Shown: piece by piece, positions 8,037-16,031 of the stretch
How the letters are laid out: each line of letters begins with the position of its first letter
How positions within the stretch are numbered: the stretch's first letter is position 1
NCBI RefSeq assembly: GCF_000372465.1
Contig: NZ_AQUZ01000023.1
Coordinates: 62,001-126,000 of the forward strand
DNA length: 64,000 bases
Origin: Kribbella catacumbae DSM 19601
GTDB taxonomy: Bacteria; Actinomycetota; Actinomycetes; Propionibacteriales; Kribbellaceae
Reading direction: 5' to 3'
Translations under genes and position numbers: made by a program
The notes under the pieces: generated by a model
The model's input: only the letters and a program-made list of their open reading frames with translations
Told to the model about the DNA's origin: nothing
The model's database searches: none

Positions 8037-8100
8037 GTCGCCCTGTCCGGACACAGGATTACGGCTCCGAGGAATCGGGCGGTGATGTTTTGAATCCCAC

Positions 8101-8127
8101 CCATCCGCCTGCGACGCGGCTCCGAAG
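8101..8127 (+). promoter_or_regulatory. SigK-like promoter of the Tat/DUF4331 operon
   Basis: CCATCC at 8101-8106, a 15-nt spacer, then CCGAAG at 8122-8127, about 109 nt before the ATG at 8236. Both hexamers are identical to the dipZ site, and the spacer shares GCCTG with the fasciclin site. Confidence 0.6.
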
Positions 8128-8235
8128 GCCCGACCGGGTGCTGTTGTGTTTCAGATCACAACAAATGCGACCGGGTCGCAGCTAGGCCGGTCGATGCGGC
8201 AGTTGCCGGCGCCCATCGAGAGGGAAGGGACAGAC

Positions 8236-8508
8236 ATGAGTGACGCAACACGTCGCGGTTTCCTGGTGTTCGCCGGCGCGGGGACCGCGGCAGCGGTCGG
8301 CGCCGTCGCCGCCCCGAAGATCTTCGGTGAGCAGTCCGCCGATGCCGCGACCCAACTCGAGGCCGTTGACCTGGCGAACGCCGAATCGTTCGTCGTGCAT
8401 GTCAAGGACGTGAAGAGGGGCGAGCTGGCGATCTTGGTCGGCGACCGCGAAGTATCCGTCATCGATCGTGAGCTGGCCGCCAGGCTGGCCGGCGTGACCA
8501 AGGCCTAG
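8236..8508 (+). CDS. Small Tat-exported protein of unknown function
   Basis: 90-residue protein with a twin-arginine leader (RRGFLVFAGAGTAAAVG) and a ~55-residue mature part with no motif I recognise (FVVHVKDVKRGELAILVGDREVSVIDRELAARL). ATG 8236 follows AGGGAAGGGA and starts just before the RR motif. It ends 8 nt before the DUF4331 gene, whose ribosome site overlaps its stop codon, so the two are probably translated together. It may be a small subunit or cofactor carrier for the DUF4331 protein; this is inference from the operon. Confidence 0.75.
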   Translation: MSDATRRGFLVFAGAGTAAAVGAVAAPKIFGEQSADAATQLEAVDLANAESFVVHVKDVKRGELAILVGDREVSVIDRELAARLAGVTKA

Positions 8509-8516
8509 GAGGATTT

Positions 8517-9896
8517 ATGTCTTCACATCGCGAAGCGCCGGAGATCTCGAAGGATCCGGTCGCGGACAACACCGACGTCTACGCGTTCGTCAGCCCGGAC
8601 AAGCCGGACACGGTGACACTGATCGCCAACTTCATCCCGTTCCAGAACCCGTACGGCGGGCCGAACTTCTACGAGTTCGGCGACGACGTGCTCTACCAGA
8701 TCCACATCTCCAACGGCGGTGACGGCCGGGCCGACATCAGCTACCAGTTCCGCTTCCACGCCGAGATCCGGAACAAGAAGACCTTCCTCTACAACACCGG
8801 CCCGATCACGTCGATCAAGGACAAGACCTGGAACAGGCCGCAGTACTACTCGGTCACCAGGGTCGAGAACGGCCGGTCCAGGATCCTGGCGCGTGACCTG
8901 GCGGCGCCTCCGGTGAACGTCGGCGTTCGCAGTACGCCGAACTACGCGAAGCTCGCGGGGGAGGCGATCCACACCATCGGCAGCAACCGGAAGGTGTTCG
9001 CCGGGCAGCGAGCGGACGGGTTCTTCGCCGACCTCGGAAGCATTTTCGACCTCGGCACCCTCCGGCCGTTCCAGATGGCCCACCTCATCCCGTCGGCCGC
9101 GGCGATGGGTGTCAACGGCCTCCAGGGCTCCAACGTCCACACCATCGCCCTTCAGGTTCCGATCACCGACTTGACCCGTGACGGCAAGGCGCCCAAGGAC
9201 GTGCTAGATCCCAAGGCCGTGATCGGCGTATACGCCTCGGCGAGTCGTCAGCAGTCGAGGATCCTCGACGATCTGCTGGGTACCTCGGTCTGGCACGGTC
9301 CTCACAAGCAGGTATCGCGACTGGGCAACCCGTTGTTCAACGAGGTCATCGTGCCGATGGCGGAGAAAGACAAATGGAACAGGCTTTCCCCGCGCGAGGA
9401 CAAGCGGTTCGCGCAGTACGTGACCAAGCCCGAACTCGCCGGATTGCTCCCGGTGTTGTATCCAGGTGTCTTTCCGAACCTCGCTGCCTACAAGAAGCCC
9501 CGTGCCGACCTGGCGGCGATCTTGCTGACGGGTATCCCGAAGGGCGTAGTACCGGGATTCCAGAACTACACCGGACCAGTGCAGGCTGATCTGTTGCGGC
9601 TGAACGTCGCAGTACCGCCGTCGAAGTCGCCGAATCCGCTCGGCCTGGTGGCCGGTGACGCGGCCGGATTCCCTAACGGGAGAAGGGTCTTCGACGATGT
9701 CGTGACCGTCGAACTGCGGGCGGTCGCGGGGCTGACCATCCCCCTGGTCGACCCATCGTTCACCCCTGACGGCGCTGCTGCGGCGATCAAGGACGGTACG
9801 TCGAACACGAACTCCGACTACCTGAAGGTCTTCCCGTACCTCGGTACGCCGGCTGGTGGTTACCAGTCCAAGCCCGGGACGCCGGTCGCATCATGA
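8517..9896 (+). CDS. DUF4331-domain protein
   Basis: 459-residue DUF4331 protein beginning MSSHREAPEISKDP, the typical family start, followed by DNTDVYAFVSPDKPDTVTLIANFIPFQNPYGGPNF quoted here in parts: DNTDVYAFVSPD and IPFQNPYGGPNF. The family is widespread and has no firm biochemical role known to me. There is no signal peptide. AGGAGG precedes the ATG. It follows the small Tat protein and overlaps the His-rich gene by 4 nt (ATGA), so the three form one operon under a SigK-like promoter. A degraded copy of its 3' part lies at 32430-32595. Confidence 0.88.
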   Translation: MSSHREAPEISKDPVADNTDVYAFVSPDKPDTVTLIANFIPFQNPYGGPNFYEFGDDVLYQIHISNGGDGRADISYQFRFHAEIRNKKTFLYNTGPITSIKDKTWNRPQYYSVTRVENGRSRILARDLAAPPVNVGVRSTPNYAKLAGEAIHTIGSNRKVFAGQRADGFFADLGSIFDLGTLRPFQMAHLIPSAAAMGVNGLQGSNVHTIALQVPITDLTRDGKAPKDVLDPKAVIGVYASASRQQSRILDDLLGTSVWHGPHKQVSRLGNPLFNEVIVPMAEKDKWNRLSPREDKRFAQYVTKPELAGLLPVLYPGVFPNLAAYKKPRADLAAILLTGIPKGVVPGFQNYTGPVQADLLRLNVAVPPSKSPNPLGLVAGDAAGFPNGRRVFDDVVTVELRAVAGLTIPLVDPSFTPDGAAAAIKDGTSNTNSDYLKVFPYLGTPAGGYQSKPGTPVAS

Positions 9897-10324
9897 GCGA
9901 GGACAACGTGAATCTGGCCGAGAACCCGCACGCGGGGAAGGGTTCTTCGGTACTGCTGGACATCGGCGGCGATATCGGTGCTCTCGTCATCGACATGCCC
10001 GCCGAACTCGAGGGAGCAGAGATCGAGCTGCGTCCCGCAGGCCGGACGATCTTCTCCAGCACCGGTGAGACCGGGGGCGCGCAGGACCACGAGCACCATG
10101 ACGAAGTCGGTCATGGGCATGGCCACGGACATGGTCACGCGAGCAGTCTGCCGCATGTGGCGGTGGTGCCGCGTCCTTCACCAGAAGGCGGAACCGTGTA
10201 CTCGGCCGTGTTCTTCGAGGTTGCCGAGGGCAACTACGAGCTGTACGTCCGCCCTGCCGGTCCAGTGCAGTTGACCGTGGACATCACCGGAGGACAGGTC
10301 ACCGACGCCGTCTGGCCACGCTAG
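9893..10324 (+). CDS. His-rich protein, possible metal binder
   Basis: 143-residue soluble protein. A central run near residues 64-80 is rich in His (HEHHDEVGHGHGHGHGHA), flanked by segments that look like beta-strands (ALVIDMPAELEGAEIELRP, then YSAVFFEVAEGNYELYVRP and VQLTVDITGG). The His run suggests nickel, zinc or copper binding. No export signal is visible. It overlaps the DUF4331 stop by ATGA and is followed by a perfect 12-bp hairpin. I do not recognise a named family; the function is unknown. Confidence 0.75.
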   Translation: MSEDNVNLAENPHAGKGSSVLLDIGGDIGALVIDMPAELEGAEIELRPAGRTIFSSTGETGGAQDHEHHDEVGHGHGHGHGHASSLPHVAVVPRPSPEGGTVYSAVFFEVAEGNYELYVRPAGPVQLTVDITGGQVTDAVWPR

Positions 10325-10341
10325 CGGGACCTGCTATGGCT

Positions 10342-10377
10342 GATCGCCGGGCGTGGAGTGAGCCGCGCCCGGCGATC
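10342..10377 (+). terminator. Perfect 12-bp hairpin after the DUF4331 operon
   Basis: GATCGCCGGGCG (10342-10353) and CGCCCGGCGATC (10366-10377) pair perfectly around a 12-nt loop, 17 nt after the operon's last stop. The degraded copy at 32.5 kb keeps only the right arm. Confidence 0.8.
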
Positions 10378-10421
10378 TCTGCCCTAGTCCGCCGGACTGC
10401 TCGGCAAGCGGCTCGGCACGA

Positions 10422-11578
10422 TCAGTTGGTGCACAGTGAGCCGGGTGAGGGTAATTGGCGTTCGACCAGGAGACGGTCCGCGGCCTGCTGCACGCACGGC
10501 GACAGTTGGTACATCGAGTAGTCATCGCCGTCCCGGGAAAGCACGACGCTGCGGGGGAGCGTGGCGGACAGGCTGAAGGCCCACGCGTACGGGGTCGAGG
10601 ACTGATGCGTGGACTGGACGATCAGCGTGGGCGGGAAGTGGTGCACCTGCTTCGGGGCGGGGACGTTCGCGGCCACTGGCCAGCCCTGGCAGCCGGCCAC
10701 GGCCCGCCAGGCGAGTACGGCGCCGCCGAGGTGCGGTGAAAGCTGCTTGGCCATCCGTGCCAGCTGTGCGAACTCGTTGTAACTGGCCGCCGCGCGTGGC
10801 TTGTCCACGCAGGCGTGGGTCTGGGCCTGGACGAAATCGAGGGTCTTGTCGTTGACGGTGGCCAGGTCCGAGGCGTCACCCTCGATGGCCTTCTTGATCG
10901 CCTGTGACGCTTTCGGCCAGTAGAGACCGAGGTTGAGCTTGTCTTGCATGGCTGCGCGGATGTCCTCGCCGTTCAGCGCCTTGCCCGGGACCTTGGTGGG
11001 GATCGGGGTACGGTCGGCCTTGGCGACGAGTTGATCGAATGCCGTGGCCACGTCCTGCCCGGCCGGGGAACATCTGCTCATAGGTCTTGCCGAGCACGGC
11101 ACTCCACCCAATGCCGTACCAGTTGAGCTGTCGTTCCCCGAGTCCGATCCGGACCGCCTCCAGATCGCGCGCAACACTCGCCAGATCGAGATTTGCCAGC
11201 AGCGCCTTGTTCTCGCACGCCGCGGCCAGCGCCCGGTTGTGTTTCACGAGAGCGCGGTACTCCGCTTCGTTCGCCGGAAAGTACGTGGTTCCGGGTGCAC
11301 GCTGCGGCGTACCCGCGCAGGTCGTGGGGGAGCTGTGACCGATCCCGCGCGGGTCGACGGCGACGAGATCGAAGCGCTTGCCCAGCACGCTGTCCCCGAT
11401 TCCCCCACGATCGAGCGCATACCGCAGTTGCTCGATGCTCGATCGTCCCGCGCTGTTGTTGAGTAGGAGGCTTCCCACGCGCTGTGCCGGGTCCCCGGCC
11501 TTGCGACGTACCAGCGACAGCTGGATCTTCTCCGACCTCGGCCGGCGGCCAAGCTGGTCATGATCCGCATAGCCATCA
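10422..11578 (-). pseudogene. Decayed TAP-like alpha/beta hydrolase (tripeptidyl-aminopeptidase type)
   Basis: Pieces of one secreted hydrolase lie in different frames. Around 11550-11090 the minus strand reads SEKIQLSLVRRKAGDPAQRVGSLLLNN, quoted in parts as SEKIQLSLVRRK and AQRVGSLLLNN, then KRFDLVAVDPRGIGHSSP and LNWYGIGWSAVLGKTYEQMFPGR. It then shifts frame, and 11080-10422 gives the TAP-like C-terminal domain (PPTLIVQSTHQSSTPYAWA, PGSLCTN). The usual GGPGGSG oxyanion loop reads NSAGRSS, the nucleophile motif GISYGS reads GIGWSA with the Ser lost, about 60 residues after FPGR are missing, and no in-frame start with a signal exists. The gene is dead. It abuts the SnoaL gene. Confidence 0.82.
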
Positions 11579-12139
11579 GCCTTTCGACGGTGGGGTGAAG
11601 GGGCCTGCAGGGAGGTCTACCTGGCGGAGAATGTCGGCCAGGTTGTAGTAGTCGTCGACGGACTGGATGCGGCCGCGCCGGACGGTGAACACCGAGGTCG
11701 CCGGTACCGAGAAGGACTTCCCGGTCGCTTTGTAAGGAGGTGTGAAGGGCACGCGCTCGGTGAACGTGCCTGAGAACGTCCAGGTCACTGCGATCCGGTC
11801 ACCCGCACTGATCGTGTCGTGGACTGTGATCTTGACGGGGCTGATGCTCGCCTTGGTCAGTTCGACCCACTGCTTGGCGCCGGCCGGACCGGTGAACGAG
11901 GCCTGGAAGGCGTGGTCGGTGTAGACGCCGCGCTGGTCGAACAGCTTGCTCATCGCTGTGGGGTTGGCGGTGTTCCAGGCGTCGGCCCACTGATGGACGA
12001 TGCGCGGCATCCGGCGGCTCTGGTCCTGCTCGGACATGCTCGTGCCCGAGGAGACCTTGTGCGCGGAGGCGGGTACGGCGGCCAGGGCGAGGCCGGCCGT
12101 TAGGGCGACGGCGGTGAATAGGCGGGTGGTGCGAGACAT
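11576..12139 (-). CDS. Secreted SnoaL-like / NTF2-fold protein
   Basis: 187 residues with a clear Sec signal (MSRTTRLFTAVALTAGLALAAVPASA), then a SnoaL-like NTF2 fold: IVHQWADAWNTANPTAMSKLFDQRGVY quoted as WADAWNTANP and FDQRGVYTDHAF, then ITVHDTISAGDRIAVTWTFSG and VRRGRIQSVDDYYN. Members bind or turn over small hydrophobic ligands; nothing here identifies one. A GAAAGGAA ribosome site precedes the ATG. It is 28 nt downstream of the quinone-oxidoreductase gene on the same strand, so the two may share a transcript. Confidence 0.85.
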   Translation of the reverse strand: MSRTTRLFTAVALTAGLALAAVPASAHKVSSGTSMSEQDQSRRMPRIVHQWADAWNTANPTAMSKLFDQRGVYTDHAFQASFTGPAGAKQWVELTKASISPVKITVHDTISAGDRIAVTWTFSGTFTERVPFTPPYKATGKSFSVPATSVFTVRRGRIQSVDDYYNLADILRQVDLPAGPFTPPSKG

Positions 12140-12167
12140 CGGAGAACTTCCTTTCAGGGTTGGTGAA

Positions 12168-13178
12168 TCAGGGGATCAGAACGACCTTGCCGGCGGCTGA
12201 GCCGGATTCGGCGTACCGGACGGCGTCGGCGACGTCGGACAGCGGAAAGGCACGGGCGATGCGGGCGGTGATCTCGCCGGCGGCGAGCTGGTCGAAGACG
12301 GCTTCGAGGTCCGTCCGCAGTTCGGCGCGATGACGCTCGAGACGCTTCCGGCCGGACCACAGGTTGAAGAACGTGGCGGACCGGCCGTTGGGCATCAGGT
12401 TCCAGAGCACCAACCGGCCGATCAGCGCGAGGACGGGGAGTTTGGCGTTGCCCTGCTGGTCGCGGGTGGCCGCGGTGCCGTACGAGATGAGGACACCGCC
12501 ACGATCCAGCATCGACCAGGACCGGCGAATGCCGGGGCCGCCGACGTGATCGAAGACCGCCTTCACGCCGTTCGGGGCGAGCGCTGCGACCGCGGCGGCT
12601 GTGTCTTCCTCCCGATCGACCGGGATCGCGCCGAGTTCCCGCAGATACGGGAAGTGGCGCTTGGACGCGACTCCGATGACCTGGGCCCCGGCGTGCCGGG
12701 CGAGCTGAACCAGGAGCGATCCGACACCGCCATTGGCACCCAGTACGACGACCGTGTCGCCACGGCCGACGCCGGCGATCGCGAGCATCCGCCGGGCGGT
12801 GACGCCGTTGACGATCACCGCTTCGACCTCCTCGGCGCCCACGCCGTCCGGCACACGAGCGAGGTCGGCAGTGTCGAGTACCAGCCGGTCTGCCCAGCCG
12901 CCGGTCTTGGTGACCGCGGCGACTCGCTGCCCCACGGTGAACCCGGACTCGGTCTCACCTATGGCTTCGACCACTCCGACGACGTCGTACCCAGGCACGA
13001 ACGGGAACGGCGGCTGGTCGTAGTACTTGCCGCGGCGCATCTGCTGCTCGGCGAACGAGACTCCGGTCGCCTCCATCCGGACCAATGCCTGCCCGGGCGC
13101 GACCCGCGGGGTCTCCCGCCGTCGCAGCTGCAGCCCATCCGGTTCGACGATCCCCGGCAGCTCCACCTCGGTGATCAT
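12168..13178 (-). CDS. Zinc-free medium-chain reductase (NADPH:quinone oxidoreductase type)
   Basis: 336-residue MDR-family oxidoreductase. The N-terminal GroES-like part has ATGVSFAEQQMRRGKY and PGYDVVGVVEAIGE; the Rossmann part has VVVLGANGGVGSLLVQLA (AxxGGVG motif) and GVASKRHFPYLRELGA. The Cys ligands of zinc alcohol dehydrogenases are absent, so it is closer to quinone/enone reductases using NADPH. ATG 13178 is used because the family N-terminus begins MITEVELPG. It is divergent from the LAL regulator at 13339, which makes it a likely target of that regulator; that link is inference. Confidence 0.88.
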   Translation of the reverse strand: MITEVELPGIVEPDGLQLRRRETPRVAPGQALVRMEATGVSFAEQQMRRGKYYDQPPFPFVPGYDVVGVVEAIGETESGFTVGQRVAAVTKTGGWADRLVLDTADLARVPDGVGAEEVEAVIVNGVTARRMLAIAGVGRGDTVVVLGANGGVGSLLVQLARHAGAQVIGVASKRHFPYLRELGAIPVDREEDTAAAVAALAPNGVKAVFDHVGGPGIRRSWSMLDRGGVLISYGTAATRDQQGNAKLPVLALIGRLVLWNLMPNGRSATFFNLWSGRKRLERHRAELRTDLEAVFDQLAAGEITARIARAFPLSDVADAVRYAESGSAAGKVVLIP

Positions 13179-13264
13179 GCGGCCTCCCTGCCTCGAGTTC
13201 CTGTGTCGTGCTGACGAGGTAGACGATGCCGTGGGGACCGTGTCGGCCGCGTCGGCGAGAACTA

Positions 13265-13283
13265 CGTAGATCGCGTACCTACG
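13265..13283. promoter_or_regulatory. Possible operator between the reductase and LAL regulator
   Basis: CGTAG at 13265-13269 and CTACG at 13279-13283 form a short inverted repeat with a 9-nt spacer in the divergent intergenic region. Short and statistically weak. Confidence 0.25.
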
Positions 13284-13338
13284 CAGCCGCACTACCATTG
13301 CGGCGCAGAGACTTCGATGACCCAGGAGAACCAGCTCA

Positions 13339-16020
13339 ATGCAGTTCGTGGCGAGGCAGGCGGAGCTGCAGGTGATCGAGGGCCTCACCGACGGCGCGAA
13401 CGACGGTCGCGGCGGGGCGGTCGTGCTGGTCGGCGAGGCGGGGATCGGCAAGTCGACGCTTGTCGACACCGTGGTTGAGGGGCTCGATGGGTGGCTGATC
13501 CTCCGGGCCGACGGCACTGAGTTCGAGCGGGACCTTCCGTACGCCGTACTGCACCAGCTCTGCGCGCCCGTCATCGAGGCGCGCGCCGGGCTGCCCGCCG
13601 TGCAGCAGCAGGCGCTCGGGTCGGTGTTCGGGCTCGCCGAAGGTACGACACCGAGCCCGCTGTTGGTCGGACTCGCCGTACTGGGTCTGCTGAACGAGCT
13701 CACCCGGCAGCAGCCCGTGTGTTGCGTCGTCGACGACATCCAGTGGATCGACGCGGGCACGCGGCAGGTGCTCACCTTCGTCGCGCGGCGCCTGTCCGCC
13801 GAGCGGATCGCGATGGTACTGGCCGGGCGCACCGGGGAGTCCGGGTTCCCCGATCTCCCACAGCTGCCGCTCGCCGGGCTGGACGAGAAGGACGCCCAGG
13901 CGCTGTTGCGTTCGACCGGGCGCGCTGGTCTCGACGCCGACGTGCTGGATCGGGTCCTGGCCGAGGCGCGCGGCAATCTGTTGGCTCTGCTGGAGTTCGG
14001 GCACGAGGCGCTGCGCCTTCCTACCGGCCAGGATCGGCAGCGGGCCAATGTAGTCGAGGCGTTGGAGGACGAATTCACCTGGCGGGTACGGCGGTTGCCC
14101 GGGGCAACACAGACGCTCCTGGCGCTGGCGGCGGCCGAGCCGGTCGGCGATCTCGGTCTGCTGCGCCGCGCGGCCAAGCGACTCGAGCTGAACCTGACCG
14201 CACTCTCAGACGCCGAGGACGACGGCTTGGTGGTCCTCGGACCTCGGCTGCGTTTCCGTCATCCACTGGTGCGTTCGGCGGCGTACCAGTCCGCCACTCC
14301 CGGCACGCGCCGACGTCTGCACGCCGCGCTGGCCGACGCGACCGACGCCGAGATCGATCCCGACCGCCGTTCCTGGCACCGTGCCCACGCGGTCATCGAC
14401 ACCGACGAAGACGTTGCCGCGGAGCTGACCAGAGCGGCGGAGCGGACCCAGTTGCGCGGTGATCTCGCTTCTGCCTCGGCGTTCCTGGAACGTGCGGCCC
14501 GGTTGACTCCCGAGTCGACCCGTCAGGCCGGGCGGCTGCTTTCCGCAGCCCGGTTGCGGCTCAAGCTCGGCGCGTTCGCCGACGTACGCCAGCTGGTCAT
14601 GCAGGCCGAGCGTCGCCCGCTCGGACCTGAGCAGCGAGCCGACGCGCAGCTGCAGCTTGCCCTGGTCGACTTCTACGTCACCCGCAGCGCCGATGCCATT
14701 GCCGCGCTCGTCGGCGCCGCGGCCGACCTCGGACCCGACGAGGCCACAGAGACCTACATCGAAGCCTTCTCTACCTCGATGTTCATCGACCGGCTGCCAG
14801 GCCGTCTGCGGCAACTCGGCGTACGCATTCGAGAGCAAGTGCCACCGCGCTCGTCGGCGCCGCGACCCCCTGATCTGCTGCTGGACGCGCTCCTGGACCA
14901 GGCCATGCTTTCGGTCGAGGAGGCAGTACCCGCGATGCTCCGCGCGGTGGACGCGTTCCGTCGGCCGGAGACCGTGAGCCCGTGGTGGATGGAGCTCGCC
15001 TGCCTGATGGCGCTCGACCTGCGCGATGCCGAGGCGACCGCCGAGATCTCCACCCTGCAGGTCGAACTGGCGCGCCGGCAGTCGGCGCTCGCCGTACTCC
15101 CCCAGGCACTGCGGTTCTACGCGATCGGCAAGACGCTCTTCGGCCGGTTCGACGACGCGGATGCGAGTCTGGCCGAGGCAAGCGCGGTCGACGAGGCGGC
15201 CGGTACCGTCAACCTCGCCTTCGCTGAGCTCATCCTCGCCGCCTGGCGCGGCAATGCCGAGCAGGTCGACGAGTTGCGGGCCTCCCTGCGCGATCGCGTC
15301 GGCCGCGACGAGGTCGTCGCGGAGCTGTACGCCACAGCGGTCCTGCGCAACGGACTCGGCGACTACGCCGCGGCTCTCGAGGCCGGACTCGCCGCCCAGC
15401 AGGAACTACAGCGCGGCTCGTACGTCGTCTGGCCCCTGGACGCCGAACTCGTCGAGGCCGCCGCCCGCGCCGGGCGCCCCGATGACGCCGCACCGGCGCT
15501 GGCGCGGCTCGACGCGTTGGCCCGCACCAGCCCCACCCCGTGGGCCGTCGCCACACACCGGCTCGCGCAGGCGCTCGTCGATCCAGGGTCGGCGAGCACG
15601 GAAAGCTACTACCGAGAGGCCGTCGACCTGCTAGGCCAGACAGAGGTCCGCGTATGCCACGCCCGCGCGCGTCTGGCGTACGGCGAATGGCTGCGCCGCG
15701 AAGGCCGTCGCGCCGAGGCCCGCGTCGAACTCCAGGCGGCGCACGAGTCCCTGTCCACGATCGGCGCAGCCGGTTTCGCCGAACGTGCCGCCCGTGAGTT
15801 GTCCGCCACCGGCCAGCGTCCGCGCCGCGACGGCACCCGCCCACTGGACAGCCTCACCCCGCAAGAACGGCTGATCGCGACAATGGTCGCCGGCGGTTCG
15901 ACCTCCAAGGAAGTGGCCGCAACGCTCTTTCTCAGCCCCCGCACGATCGACACCCACCTGCGCAACATCTTCCGCAAACTCGACATCACGTCCCGTAGGC
16001 AGCTCCGCGACCTCACCTGA
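13339..16020 (+). CDS. LAL-type LuxR transcriptional regulator with AAA ATPase
   Basis: 893-residue large ATP-binding LuxR regulator. Walker A is GEAGIGKST near residue 35, Walker B is VCCVVDDIQWID near 130-140, a long alpha-helical TPR-like middle follows, and the C-terminal LuxR helix-turn-helix over the last ~60 residues shows LTPQERLIATMVAGG, SPRTIDTHLRNIFRKL. Family members sense a ligand through the ATPase/TPR part and activate nearby genes. It starts at ATG 13339 (AGGAGAA upstream) and converges on the FGE gene with 11 nt between the stops. The ligand is unknown. Confidence 0.92.
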   Translation: MQFVARQAELQVIEGLTDGANDGRGGAVVLVGEAGIGKSTLVDTVVEGLDGWLILRADGTEFERDLPYAVLHQLCAPVIEARAGLPAVQQQALGSVFGLAEGTTPSPLLVGLAVLGLLNELTRQQPVCCVVDDIQWIDAGTRQVLTFVARRLSAERIAMVLAGRTGESGFPDLPQLPLAGLDEKDAQALLRSTGRAGLDADVLDRVLAEARGNLLALLEFGHEALRLPTGQDRQRANVVEALEDEFTWRVRRLPGATQTLLALAAAEPVGDLGLLRRAAKRLELNLTALSDAEDDGLVVLGPRLRFRHPLVRSAAYQSATPGTRRRLHAALADATDAEIDPDRRSWHRAHAVIDTDEDVAAELTRAAERTQLRGDLASASAFLERAARLTPESTRQAGRLLSAARLRLKLGAFADVRQLVMQAERRPLGPEQRADAQLQLALVDFYVTRSADAIAALVGAAADLGPDEATETYIEAFSTSMFIDRLPGRLRQLGVRIREQVPPRSSAPRPPDLLLDALLDQAMLSVEEAVPAMLRAVDAFRRPETVSPWWMELACLMALDLRDAEATAEISTLQVELARRQSALAVLPQALRFYAIGKTLFGRFDDADASLAEASAVDEAAGTVNLAFAELILAAWRGNAEQVDELRASLRDRVGRDEVVAELYATAVLRNGLGDYAAALEAGLAAQQELQRGSYVVWPLDAELVEAAARAGRPDDAAPALARLDALARTSPTPWAVATHRLAQALVDPGSASTESYYREAVDLLGQTEVRVCHARARLAYGEWLRREGRRAEARVELQAAHESLSTIGAAGFAERAARELSATGQRPRRDGTRPLDSLTPQERLIATMVAGGSTSKEVAATLFLSPRTIDTHLRNIFRKLDITSRRQLRDLT

Positions 16021-16031
16021 GGACGGCAGGT

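Noticed and set aside
10098..10140. Short tandem repeat of GGTCATGGGCATGG type as a CRISPR or satellite
   Set aside because: It encodes the Gly-His run of the His-rich protein; codon repetition explains it.
13179..14177. N-terminal extension of the quinone oxidoreductase across the LAL gene
   Set aside because: The extension is Ser/Arg-rich and antisense to the LAL ATPase; the enzyme starts at ATG 13178.
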